A DNA stretch of 51,773 bases from positions 1-51,773 of the forward strand of contig JAIYDA010000003.1 of assembly GCA_027487735.1 (NCBI GenBank), written 5' to 3'. Below the pieces are notes generated by a model. The model saw only the letters and a list, made by a program, of their open reading frames with translations. It ran no database searches and had not been told where the DNA came from. Both the position numbers and the translations under genes were made by a program. Origin of the DNA: Planctomycetaceae bacterium (GTDB lineage Bacteria; Planctomycetota; Phycisphaerae; Phycisphaerales; UBA1924). This document shows, one piece after another, positions 25,531 through 33,623 of the stretch. Every line of letters begins with the position of its first letter. Position 1 is the stretch's first letter.

Positions 25531-26262
25531 ATGGATCGGGCAGACACCGCGCAGGTCATGTTCGCAGCAGCGTCACCCCCTCGCAAGAGCAACCTCCTTG
25601 CGGGCGTCGCGGCGTGCCTTGGGGTGGTGGGGCTGCTCGCCCTCTGCCTGCCCGGGCTCATGTGGGTCTCGGGCCTCGCCCTGCTGCTGGGGCTCATTGC
25701 GATGTTCCGCAGCCCCCGCGCATTCGCGATTCTCGCGATCCTGCTCGCCTTCCTCGGCCTCGGGCTGGGTGCAGCGCACCTCGTGGTGCGTGGTGCGGTG
25801 GACGTCAGCAAGCGCGTCGTTGGAGACGTCGCAGCCATGACGCAGAACAGCCTAGAGGCCACGCAGATCGCCACCGCCATCGAGACCTATCGCGCTGCCA
25901 ACAAAGGTGCCCTCCCCGCAACGCTCCGCGACCTGCAACTCCCCCTCGCCACGACCCTCGACGCCTGGGGCGAGGCCTACGTCTATCAGCCGAGTGCCGA
26001 CGGAAGCGTCTACACCCTCCGCACGTGCGGGCCCGACCGAACCCTGGGCACGGCAGACGACCTCGACCTGACAAACGTCGCAAGCATCGAGCCCTACGTG
26101 CGCGATGCGGTGCCGTTCCCTTCGCTGCCGCCCGTGCCGCCCGTTCCGCCCATGCCGCCCTCAGTCTCGCCTCAAACTCCGGGCACCCCGCAGCAGCCCC
26201 AGCCCGCCGCGCCGCCTGCGCAAGCGCCACCCGTGCGCACCCCAACGCCCGGCCCTGCTTGA
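25531..26262 (+). CDS. Membrane protein with GspG-like C-terminal domain
   Basis: A 243-residue protein with two membrane spans (about residues 27-48 and 56-80) and an extracytoplasmic region resembling the C-terminus of the type II secretion pseudopilin GspG: an AIETYRAANKGALPATL helix, then DAWGEAYVYQPSADGSVY and an acidic TLGTADDLDL loop. GspG has the same DPWGxPYxY strand and calcium loop. The usual N-terminal prepilin signal is absent, so this is not a normal pseudopilin. The last ~60 residues are Pro-rich. AGGAG five bases before ATG 25531 supports the start. Confidence 0.7.
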   Translation: MDRADTAQVMFAAASPPRKSNLLAGVAACLGVVGLLALCLPGLMWVSGLALLLGLIAMFRSPRAFAILAILLAFLGLGLGAAHLVVRGAVDVSKRVVGDVAAMTQNSLEATQIATAIETYRAANKGALPATLRDLQLPLATTLDAWGEAYVYQPSADGSVYTLRTCGPDRTLGTADDLDLTNVASIEPYVRDAVPFPSLPPVPPVPPMPPSVSPQTPGTPQQPQPAAPPAQAPPVRTPTPGPA

Positions 26263-26275
26263 CCCGTGCCCGGCA

Positions 26276-26506
26276 TCACGCCGCCTTCTTCGCCGCATGG
26301 CTCTTGTTGCCCGGCAGGCCAAACGTCGTCCCGCGGTCGCGCAAACGTTGCAGCTGCATGTTCCGCAGCTCATTCACCCGCACCTTCAGGTCGTGGGCCT
26401 TGTGGTCGTTTCGCAGCCCAGAGGCCATGCAGTGCATCACCCCCAGCATCCCAACGCCCCCGAAGATGACCGCGAGCACCCAGACCTTGTCGGCAAGTTC
26501 GCTCAT
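26276..26506 (-). CDS. Small membrane protein
   Basis: A 76-residue protein: one hydrophobic span (about residues 8-28, VWVLAVIFGGVGMLGVMHCM), then a charged helix (HDLKVRVNELRNMQLQRLRD) and a Lys-rich end. It is convergent with the preceding gene. Too short to assign. GACACT seven bases before the ATG is similar to the -10 elements at other starts here. Confidence 0.5.
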   Translation of the reverse strand: MSELADKVWVLAVIFGGVGMLGVMHCMASGLRNDHKAHDLKVRVNELRNMQLQRLRDRGTTFGLPGNKSHAAKKAA

Positions 26507-26561
26507 GTCCACGAGTGTCGGAAACACTGGGGGGCCGGGCGTGTGCCGAGGGGTGGGGGTT

Positions 26562-26577
26562 GGTAGAATCGTCCGGT
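26562..26577 (+). promoter_or_regulatory. Candidate extended -10 (GGTAGAAT)
   Basis: GGTAGAATCGTCCGGT resembles GGTAGAATAGCCCGG at 31516-31530 upstream of rny. Both have TAGAAT after GG and CCGG a few bases later. Each lies before a gene with a longer leader. No clear -35 was found. Confidence 0.3.
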
Positions 26578-26658
26578 CGCGGGCGCGGCTGTGCGGGCTG
26601 TGACGTCTGTGCGGGCGAGCGACGCCCGCGAGAGGTGTCTTTCGTGCGGGAGGCTGCG

Positions 26659-29493
26659 TTGACGCGGAGCGGCAAGCGGGATTCACAAGAAGGCCAACTC
26701 AGATCATGCCCTTGGCGGGCGATGGTCACGGTGGCGGCATGCCTGCTGCTTGCTCTGCTCAACGCGCACGCAAGCCCAGCCTACGCCCAATCCACGCCCG
26801 CCGACACCTCAGCCGACGCAACCACCGACGACGCAACCACCGACGACGCGAACGCCGACGACGCGCTCGATGAAGATGCGCTCGACAAGAGCGGTGAGCT
26901 TGGCCCAGGCCTGCGCACCCTCCCAGGCACCGAAGGGGGCGAAGTCGTCGTCACCCTCGAGCAATTTGGCGTGGGCGGCTTTGCCCGCACCGGAGATTGG
27001 GTCGCGGTGCAGCTCAAAATCCTCGACAAGGGCAGTGCCGCCCGCGACGTGCTCGTGCGCCTCGCCGTGCCCGACAGTGACGGCGACACCGCCCAGCAGC
27101 AGCGACAGCTCGCGACCAACCCAGGCAGCGGCGTCACGGTGTGGATGTATGTTCGCCTTCCGTTTCGCGATGCCCCGATCGACGTCCGCGTCTACGCCGC
27201 GGGCGAACCCGGGAGCGACAACCTTCCCAGCGAGCTCCGCGCCACCGCGGGCGAGGTGCTGGGCGGGCTGCGCATCTTCCCAAACGATCTGCCCGGGCGC
27301 GGGCAAGCAAGCACAGAGAACGTCGGCGCCATCGCCGTGCTGGGCAACCAGCCCTTGGGCCTGCAGGAGTATGGCAAGCAGTACGTCAACACCAGCGTCG
27401 CCGAGTTTGGGAATGAGCTCACGCGCGTCGCAGTGGGCGTGCGCGTGGGAGACCTGCCCGACCGCTGGATGGGCCTGAGCCAGTTTGAGACCATCGTGTG
27501 GGGCAGTGGCGATCCGCTCGAGCTGCAGCGCAGCGCCGCCCGTGCCGATGCCCTGCGGCAGTGGGTCATGCGAGGCGGGCACCTCGTCGTCGTGCTCCCC
27601 AGCGTGGGCCAGACCTGGACAGACGCGAGCAACCCGCTCGCGAGCATCATGCCCGACGTCACCGTCGAGCGCCGCGAGAACGCGCCGATGCTGCCCTTCC
27701 GCCCGCTGCTCACCACGCCCCTCGAACGGTCCGACCCCTTCCCCAGCGGCGCGACCGTGCACGTGCTCACGCCCAACGCGAGCGCAGCCGAGGGGCACGC
27801 CGTGCCGATTCTTGAAGGCCCAGACGGCGAGTGCGTCGTCGTGCGACGTGTCGTGGGCCTCGGGGCAGTCACTGTGGTCGGGCTCGACCTGAATCACCCG
27901 GGCATCCGCCAGCGCGTCTTTGCCGATGTCTTCTGGCACCGCGTGCTCGGGCGCAAGGGTGATCTGAACCCCGCGTCCGGACGTGCCACGCAGATGAACG
28001 CCATGACGATGGCAGCCTTCGGCACATCCGCCTCATGGATGATCGACAAGGGCATTCCCGCGCTGACGAACGTGCTGGGGCAGAGCGTGCTGGGGGCGGC
28101 GGCGGCGTTTTTTCTGTTTGCGATGTATTGGTTGTTTGTCGGGCCGCCTATGTACGTTCTGCTCAAGAAGCAGGGCAAGCACCACCAGAGCTGGATCACC
28201 TTCATGCTCGGGGTCGCCGCCTTCTCGCTGCTCGCGTGGATCGCCGCCACCTCGCTGCGACCCCGCAACTCCGACGCGACGGTGTTCGCAGTCATCGACC
28301 ATGTCTACGCCTCCGAGATCGCCGATGGCGTGCCGCAGCAGCGAACCCGCATGTGGGGCAGCGTGCTCGTGCCGCGCTACGGCACCGCGCGACTCAGCGT
28401 GGGAAGCCCGGGGGGCGATGCGCTCGACAGCCTCTCGTCCCTCGCCGCCTTCGATGCACCAGAAGCCGAAGGGGGCTTTGGCGGCTTTCCCGACACGCGT
28501 GGATACCCCATCGACACGCTGACGCCCGACGCGGCAAGCATGCCCGTCCGTGCCACCGTGAAGTCCATTGTCGCCGAGTGGGCGGGCAGCCCCGTGTGGG
28601 CGATGCCCCTGCCCACCGCACGCGATGGCAGCCCCGACCGCGACGCACGCGTACGGCTCGAAAAACTCAGCGAGCTGCGTCGCCGCCAGGGCGAGGGCGC
28701 AGCCGTGCCCGCAGGCGAAGCAACGAGTTCGAGTGCATCGGGCGGAGCCGACGGGTCTGCACCCGCAACCACCCCACCCAGCGGCTCAAGCACCGCGCGC
28801 ACCATGCCGGGCAGCCAAGAGCTCATGCCCTCGGGCACGCTCGTGCACAAGCTGCCGGGCGCGCTCACGAACATGACCATCATCGTCGTGCGCGGGCAGA
28901 GCACGGTGCGTGGCAGCCCGAACGACTTTGATCCCATAGGCGTTGCGATGCGCCTCGAGAGCGGATTTGCCTGGGGGCCAGACGAACCACTGAGCCTCGA
29001 CGCGATCTCGGTGCAGGCTGGCCAGCGTGCACTCCCGGGCATCGGCTCCATGCTCAGCCAGCTCGCGAACAACCCGACCGACGGCTCCGACCAGGCAAGC
29101 CTCTCGCAGCAGATGCTCGCGCTGTCCTTCTTGCAGTTGCTGCCCGCTGTCGACCGCAACAACCGGGGCGGGCCAACCAGGCCCGCGCAGCGCCGCATCA
29201 CACACGGGCTCGACCTCTCTCGCTGGGCCTCGCAGCCCTGCCTCATCATCATGGGCACCGTCGAGCTCGATGGCGGTCGCAACAGCCCCATGCCCTTGTA
29301 TCTCGATGGCGAGAGCATCCCGATGCGCGGTCGCGTGCTCGTGCGCTGGGTCTATCCCCTCTCGCCCCAGCCCCCTTCATTCGCCGCCAACCTGCAGCAA
29401 GAGCCCCGCCCCGCCGAGCGCGAGAAGACCGACAAAGATGCCGAGCAAGGCGACGATACAGGCCTGCCCGGTGGGGATGGCCTCCGACGATAA
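26659..29493 (+). CDS. Large secreted/membrane protein upstream of an ABC ATPase
   Basis: A 944-residue protein from TTG 26659, which has GGGAGG five bases upstream and gives a basic n-region; ATG 26722 is the alternative start. A signal peptide ends near SPAYAQ, followed by an Asp/Ala/Thr-rich segment. A beta-rich domain and a GATase1-like alpha/beta domain come next (around RQWVMRGGHLVVVLPSVG). Two membrane spans (about 28080-28160 and 28200-28250) lead to a large C-terminal extracytoplasmic part. The layout resembles planctomycete proteins that accompany ABC exporters of unknown cargo. It lies 86 bp upstream of the ATPase gene, which suggests a shared transcript. Confidence 0.7.
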   Translation: MTRSGKRDSQEGQLRSCPWRAMVTVAACLLLALLNAHASPAYAQSTPADTSADATTDDATTDDANADDALDEDALDKSGELGPGLRTLPGTEGGEVVVTLEQFGVGGFARTGDWVAVQLKILDKGSAARDVLVRLAVPDSDGDTAQQQRQLATNPGSGVTVWMYVRLPFRDAPIDVRVYAAGEPGSDNLPSELRATAGEVLGGLRIFPNDLPGRGQASTENVGAIAVLGNQPLGLQEYGKQYVNTSVAEFGNELTRVAVGVRVGDLPDRWMGLSQFETIVWGSGDPLELQRSAARADALRQWVMRGGHLVVVLPSVGQTWTDASNPLASIMPDVTVERRENAPMLPFRPLLTTPLERSDPFPSGATVHVLTPNASAAEGHAVPILEGPDGECVVVRRVVGLGAVTVVGLDLNHPGIRQRVFADVFWHRVLGRKGDLNPASGRATQMNAMTMAAFGTSASWMIDKGIPALTNVLGQSVLGAAAAFFLFAMYWLFVGPPMYVLLKKQGKHHQSWITFMLGVAAFSLLAWIAATSLRPRNSDATVFAVIDHVYASEIADGVPQQRTRMWGSVLVPRYGTARLSVGSPGGDALDSLSSLAAFDAPEAEGGFGGFPDTRGYPIDTLTPDAASMPVRATVKSIVAEWAGSPVWAMPLPTARDGSPDRDARVRLEKLSELRRRQGEGAAVPAGEATSSSASGGADGSAPATTPPSGSSTARTMPGSQELMPSGTLVHKLPGALTNMTIIVVRGQSTVRGSPNDFDPIGVAMRLESGFAWGPDEPLSLDAISVQAGQRALPGIGSMLSQLANNPTDGSDQASLSQQMLALSFLQLLPAVDRNNRGGPTRPAQRRITHGLDLSRWASQPCLIIMGTVELDGGRNSPMPLYLDGESIPMRGRVLVRWVYPLSPQPPSFAANLQQEPRPAEREKTDKDAEQGDDTGLPGGDGLRR

Positions 29494-29579
29494 CCCGACG
29501 ATAACACGACGCCGACCCGACACCAAGCACGCACCCCAAACCACCAAGCACACAGACCACCGCCGCGAGTGACGCCACC

Positions 29580-30551
29580 ATGCCGATGATCGAGACCATC
29601 AACCTGACCAAGCGCTACGGCGAGCTGATCGCACTGAACAGCCTCAACCTCACGATCGAGGAGGGCGACTGCTTCGGGTTCATCGGGCCCAACGGCGCAG
29701 GCAAGACCACCACCATCAAAATCCTCGCCACGCTCCTCAAGCCCAGCAGCGGGCAGGCAAACGTCGCGGGCCTCACCGTCGGATACCAAAACCGCCTCAT
29801 CCGCCCGCTCATCGGCTACGTGGCCGACGAGCTCGGAACCTACGAAGACATGGTGGTGACCGAGTATCTCGAGTTCTTCGCTGCTGCCTACGGCATCCAC
29901 GGCACCCAGCGCCGCAAGGTCGTGGGCGATGTGCTGGAGCTCACCGACCTTTCCTACAAGGCAACCGCCGAAGTCAACAGCCTCTCCCGCGGCATGCGCC
30001 AGCGCCTCTCCGTCGCGCGCGTGCTGCTGCACGACCCCAAGGTGCTGCTGATGGACGAGCCCGCGAGCGGCCTCGACCCGCGCGCCCGCATCGAGATGCG
30101 CGAGCTGCTCAAAGAGCTCCGCCGCATGGGCAAGACGATCCTCATCAGCAGCCACATCCTGCCCGAGCTTGCCGAGCTCTGCAACGTCGTGGGCATCATC
30201 GAGCGTGGGCAGCTGCTCTTCCACGGAGGCGTCGACGAGATCCTCCGCAGGGCCCGCATGGGCCACGTGCTGCACGTGGGCGTCACCGAACGCCTCGATG
30301 AGGCAGCCCGCGTCATGCAGTCGCTCACGGGCGTGAGCAAAGTCACCCTCATCAGCGACGAGAGCGTGACCGCTGCCAAGGGCGCGCAGTTGCTTCACGT
30401 CACGTACGACGAAGGCGGCCCCGCAGGCCTGCGCGTCGCCGACGTGCCCAGCATTCTCGTGAACAAAGGCTTCCGCATCACGAAGTTCGCCGAAGAGCCC
30501 GTGAACCTGGAGACGGCGTTCATGCGACTGACCAAGGGGTTGGTGCAGTAG
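29580..30551 (+). CDS. ABC transporter ATP-binding protein
   Basis: A 323-residue ATPase of the CcmA/DrrA/GldA-like export group. Walker A GPNGAGKTT is near residue 37, the signature reads LSRGMRQRL (Ser-Arg instead of the usual Ser-Gly), Walker B LLMDEPASGLDP and the H-loop SSH. About 100 C-terminal residues follow the nucleotide-binding core, as in single-domain export ATPases. The permease expected next to it is not in the window. It probably works with the large membrane protein upstream. No clear ribosome-binding site precedes the ATG. Confidence 0.9.
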   Translation: MPMIETINLTKRYGELIALNSLNLTIEEGDCFGFIGPNGAGKTTTIKILATLLKPSSGQANVAGLTVGYQNRLIRPLIGYVADELGTYEDMVVTEYLEFFAAAYGIHGTQRRKVVGDVLELTDLSYKATAEVNSLSRGMRQRLSVARVLLHDPKVLLMDEPASGLDPRARIEMRELLKELRRMGKTILISSHILPELAELCNVVGIIERGQLLFHGGVDEILRRARMGHVLHVGVTERLDEAARVMQSLTGVSKVTLISDESVTAAKGAQLLHVTYDEGGPAGLRVADVPSILVNKGFRITKFAEEPVNLETAFMRLTKGLVQ

Positions 30552-30588
30552 GCAGGGCGATAAAGCGAGAAAGCGACAAAGCGATAAA
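30552..30588 (+). repeat. Octamer repeat GCGATAAA after the ABC ATPase
   Basis: Four in-phase units (GCGATAAA, GCGAGAAA, GCGACAAA, GCGATAAA) directly after the stop codon. The core GATAAAGCGA is also found inside two minus-strand coding regions at 42023-42071 and 45672-45730. Confidence 0.75.
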
Positions 30589-30637
30589 TGAAGGGACCGC
30601 GGCGTGGGCATGTGCCCGTCGCTGCTCGATCACGTGC

Positions 30638-31444
30638 TCAATCCGCCTCGCGCACTTGGAGCGTCGCGCTGCCGTTGTCCGCTCGCACCTCGTGGTCGAT
30701 GTCGAGCTGGCTCAGCACGCCGCGCGTGCCATAGCGGTCGCGGGCCATGCCAGTCAGCGTTCCGGTACGATCCTCAATCACTGCCTGCCGCTCCCCGCGC
30801 ACCGCAACGCGCCCGCCCGAGCCATTTGCAAGGCTGACAAACACATTCCCCGTCGTGCTCCGCACACGCACCGGCGCGACCGACGCCTGGGCAAGCTCCA
30901 CAAACGTGTCGCCCCCCTTCATCGTCCCCAGCCCATTGAACACGTCTACCGGGCCCACCAGGTCGGTCGCGCGCACCGGTCCGCCGTTGTTGTTGATCGT
31001 CAGGCCCGCAATCTTGGGCACCGTCACGATGAGCCGCACGGGCAGCTTCGTCCCTTGCGGGGGCGTCGCCACGATCTGCAAAGCCGCTGGGCCATCCCCC
31101 TGATCGACGATCTGCGCCGCCACCCAACCCGGCGCAAACTCCTGTGCTTTCTCGACATACACCGCTGCCCGCACCGTGGGTGCCAGCAGCTTGGGATTCA
31201 CGCGAAGCTCGACCGAGCCCAGCTCGTTGTCGATGTCCACGCGGAGCGGGCCCGTGTAGACCATGTCCTTGCCTTGGGGGCTCTCGACGGGAATCAGGCC
31301 ATTGATCGCAACCGCACGTCCGATCACTGGGCGGACGGAGCAGCCCCCCATGGTTGCCCCAGCCACGACCGTGGCCAGCGCGAAGCCCGCGCAAAGCCTG
31401 TTGATTGAAGGAAATGTCAGAAGATTCGGCCAATGGGCGGGCAT
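30638..31444 (-). CDS. Predicted lipoprotein with DUF4097-like beta domain
   Basis: A 268-residue protein with a lipoprotein-type signal ending TMGGC (Cys35), so probably membrane-anchored outside the cytoplasm. The rest is beta-rich, with repeated short strands (LTINNNGGPVRATDLVGPV, VRSTTGNVFVSLANGSG) typical of the right-handed repeat domain annotated as DUF4097/putative adhesin. GGAG about eight bases before the ATG supports the start. Divergent from rny across a 457-bp intergenic region. Confidence 0.7.
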   Translation of the reverse strand: MPAHWPNLLTFPSINRLCAGFALATVVAGATMGGCSVRPVIGRAVAINGLIPVESPQGKDMVYTGPLRVDIDNELGSVELRVNPKLLAPTVRAAVYVEKAQEFAPGWVAAQIVDQGDGPAALQIVATPPQGTKLPVRLIVTVPKIAGLTINNNGGPVRATDLVGPVDVFNGLGTMKGGDTFVELAQASVAPVRVRSTTGNVFVSLANGSGGRVAVRGERQAVIEDRTGTLTGMARDRYGTRGVLSQLDIDHEVRADNGSATLQVREAD

Positions 31445-31515
31445 GCACGGTTCTCCGGCAACGGCCCCGCCCGACCGAAATCACACGGTGTGGGGGTGCT
31501 GTCGCTGTCCTAGGC

Positions 31516-31530
31516 GGTAGAATAGCCCGG
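31516..31530 (+). promoter_or_regulatory. Candidate -10 (TAGAAT) for the rny leader
   Basis: GGTAGAATAGCCCGG, the counterpart of the site at 26562. A start near 31530 would give rny a leader of about 370 nt. Confidence 0.3.
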
Positions 31531-31875
31531 CGCGATGCAGGTCGCGTGACGACCCCGATGGGGACGTGTTTGATTTGGATGAACGTTGCGTAAGCCCGGT
31601 GTGAAAACCTTGACAAGGTCTTGCTCAGCAAGCGTGTGAAGGAACAAGAACGCGTCTGCATCCTGCCGCATGACAAGCGGGTGGACCAGACGCGCAGCAG
31701 CTGGTTGTCGCGTGCGTGAGCGCACGCTGAGGTTGGCAAAGTTCGGCACGCAGGGCGAAGGAAGTCGGGACGGGTCATCCAAACGAGCTTGTGTTGCGTC
31801 CGCAGGTCGGGCGGGCACGGGCGCACACCCCGCAAAGGCGAGGAGCGTCGCTGCGGGGCGTCACGTGGGAAGCAT

Positions 31876-31899
31876 CGCACCCTGCACGAAAGGGGTGCG
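31876..31899 (+). promoter_or_regulatory. Hairpin enclosing the rny ribosome-binding site
   Basis: CGCACCC (31876-31882) pairs perfectly with GGGTGCG (31893-31899). The only Shine-Dalgarno-like sequence, AAAGGGG (31889-31895), is split between loop and stem, and the rny ATG is at 31902. Translation should depend on opening this stem. Confidence 0.55.
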
Positions 31900-31901
31900 T
31901 G

Positions 31902-33578
31902 ATGGTTGGCGATCTCGGGCAGTTTGGGATGCATCTTCTCGCTGCGGCGCCCATGGGGCGGCCGGGCGTGTTTGGCTTTGGGCCGCTGGTGACGGCAACC
32001 GGCGCACTGGTCGTGGGCCTGCTCGTTGGTTTTTTCGTTGGTCGGGTGCTGTTCCGGGCGTGGGCCGCGAAGGACCGCGCACTCGCGGATGCCGCTGCTC
32101 AGCAACAGCTTGAACGCACCCGCGAGGAAGTGCGCGAGCAGACGAAAGCCGCCGTGAAGCAGGAAGCGCTTGCAGACGCCGAACGCATGCGGCTGCAATC
32201 GGAGCGTGAGCTGCTGGATCGCAAGGCCCGCCAAGAGGCCGAACTGGAGAAGGCCCGGGGCGAGATCCGCGAGGGCGAGAAGCGGCTGGGCAAGCGCGAG
32301 GACGCGCTGGACCGCAAAGAGGAGACCGTGGCGCAGAAGGACGCGCAACTGCAGAAGCAGCTCGAGTCGGTGCGGCAGCGTGAGGATGTGCTCGTGAAGC
32401 GCGACGAGCAGACGGCTCGCGTGCTCGAGGCCCAGAAAGAAGAGCTTACCCGCATCGCGGGCATGAGCCGCACCGACGCGAAGGAGATGCTGCTGCGAAA
32501 AATCGAGGACGACTGCCGGCACGAGGCGGCAAAGCTCACGCGCAGCATCCTCGAAGATGCGGAGACGCAGGCAAAGGGCAAGGCGAGAGAGATCACGCTC
32601 ATGGCGGTGCAGCGTTACGCCGCAGAGCACACCAGCGAGAGCACGGTGCGCAGCGTGGCAATCCCCAGCGACGACATGAAGGGGCGGATCATCGGCCGCG
32701 AGGGGCGGAACATCCGCGCCATCGAGAAGGCCACGGGCGTCGACATCATCGTCGACGACACGCCTGGAGTCATCGTGGTCAGCTGCTTCGACAAGGTGCG
32801 GCAGGCCATCGCGGTGGAGAGCTTGGAGCGACTCATCGCCGACGGGCGCATGCACCCCACGCGCATCGAGGAGGTTGTCGAGAAGGTGCGGGGCGAGGTG
32901 GGCGACAAGATCATCAAGGCGGGCAAGGACGCCGCGATGGAAGTGAACCTGCGAAACCTGCACCCCAAGGTCATCGAGGCGATGGGCAAGCTGCACTATC
33001 GCAGCAGCTACGGGCAGAACGTGCTGCGCCACAGCATCGAGGTCGGCTTCCTCTGCCAGATCATCGCCGAGCAGTTGGGCCTGGACGGCACGATCGCGCG
33101 CCGCTGCGGCTTCCTGCACGACATCGGCAAGGCGATGGACCACGAGATGGAGGGCGGGCACCCCAAGATCGGCATGGACTTCGCACGCCAGTATGGCGAG
33201 AAAGAGCCCGTGCTCAACGCCATCGGCGGGCACCACGCCGACATGCCGAGCACCAGCTTCTACACGCCCATCGTCATGGCTGCCGACGCCGTGAGCAGCG
33301 CAAGGCCCGGCGCGCGGCGTGAGAGCCTGGAGAAGTATGTGCAGCGGCTGAATGAGCTGCAGGACATCGCCCTGAGCATGCGGGGCGTGAACGAGGCGTA
33401 CGCGATCCAGGCAGGCCGCGAGGTGCGGGTGATGGTCGACGCGTCGAAGGTGGACGACGACGAGGCGTATTTGCTCGCGCACCAGATCGCGAAGCGCGTG
33501 AGCGAAGAGATGACCTTCCCGGGCGAGATTCGCGTGACGGTGCTGCGTGAGACACGGGCGATTGAGTTTGCTCGGTAG
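31902..33578 (+). CDS. rny: Ribonuclease Y
   Basis: Membrane-anchored endoribonuclease that starts mRNA decay in many bacteria lacking RNase E. The 558-residue protein has an N-terminal membrane span (about residues 24-45), a long charged coiled coil (about 50-205), a KH RNA-binding domain with IIGREGRNIRAIE, and an HD domain with GFLHDIGKAMD and GGHHADMPS. All catalytic HD residues appear present. The ATG at 31902 is chosen over upstream in-frame codons because it sits just after AAAGGGG and directly before the membrane span; GTG 31899 is an alternative. A long structured leader suggests post-transcriptional self-control. Confidence 0.95.
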   Translation: MVGDLGQFGMHLLAAAPMGRPGVFGFGPLVTATGALVVGLLVGFFVGRVLFRAWAAKDRALADAAAQQQLERTREEVREQTKAAVKQEALADAERMRLQSERELLDRKARQEAELEKARGEIREGEKRLGKREDALDRKEETVAQKDAQLQKQLESVRQREDVLVKRDEQTARVLEAQKEELTRIAGMSRTDAKEMLLRKIEDDCRHEAAKLTRSILEDAETQAKGKAREITLMAVQRYAAEHTSESTVRSVAIPSDDMKGRIIGREGRNIRAIEKATGVDIIVDDTPGVIVVSCFDKVRQAIAVESLERLIADGRMHPTRIEEVVEKVRGEVGDKIIKAGKDAAMEVNLRNLHPKVIEAMGKLHYRSSYGQNVLRHSIEVGFLCQIIAEQLGLDGTIARRCGFLHDIGKAMDHEMEGGHPKIGMDFARQYGEKEPVLNAIGGHHADMPSTSFYTPIVMAADAVSSARPGARRESLEKYVQRLNELQDIALSMRGVNEAYAIQAGREVRVMVDASKVDDDEAYLLAHQIAKRVSEEMTFPGEIRVTVLRETRAIEFAR

Positions 33579-33581
33579 AGA

Positions 33582-33609
33582 AGGCAACAGGCACTAGGCA
33601 CTAGGGATG
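33582..33609 (+). repeat. Heptamer repeat AGGCACT after rny
   Basis: Four 7-bp units, AGGCAAC, AGGCACT, AGGCACT, AGGGATG, just past the rny stop codon and before the convergent metF end. Confidence 0.75.
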
Positions 33610-33623
33610 AGCGCGCAAGCGAC

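Larger units (their letters stand above)
31445..31901 (+). other. Gene-free region: long structured leader of rny
   Basis: No convincing protein gene in 457 bp. From about 31530 on, the plus-strand transcript contains a series of perfect or near-perfect hairpins: 31607-31619 (ACCTT/AAGGT), 31620-31632 (CTTGC/GCAAG), 31651-31694 (CGCGTCTG/CAGACGCG with an inner CCGC/GCGG), 31710-31727 (GCGTGCG, loop TGAG, CGCACGC), 31828-31858 (CCCCGCA/TGCGGGG) and 31876-31899. A candidate -10, TAGAAT, is at 31518-31523. It is best read as an rny 5' leader, possibly containing an independent small RNA. It does not match RNase P, tmRNA, SRP RNA or common riboswitch consensus elements that I can recognise. Confidence 0.55.

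Noticed and set aside
31740-31800. GAAGGAAGTCGGGAC, reminiscent of the conserved start of RNase P RNA or of the SRP RNA loop.
   Set aside because: The other conserved RNase P regions do not follow in the right order, and the SRP tip sequence is not present.
31510-31818. A 102-codon minus-strand frame in the rny leader.
   Set aside because: No ribosome-binding site, no family, and the region is full of RNA hairpins on the other strand.
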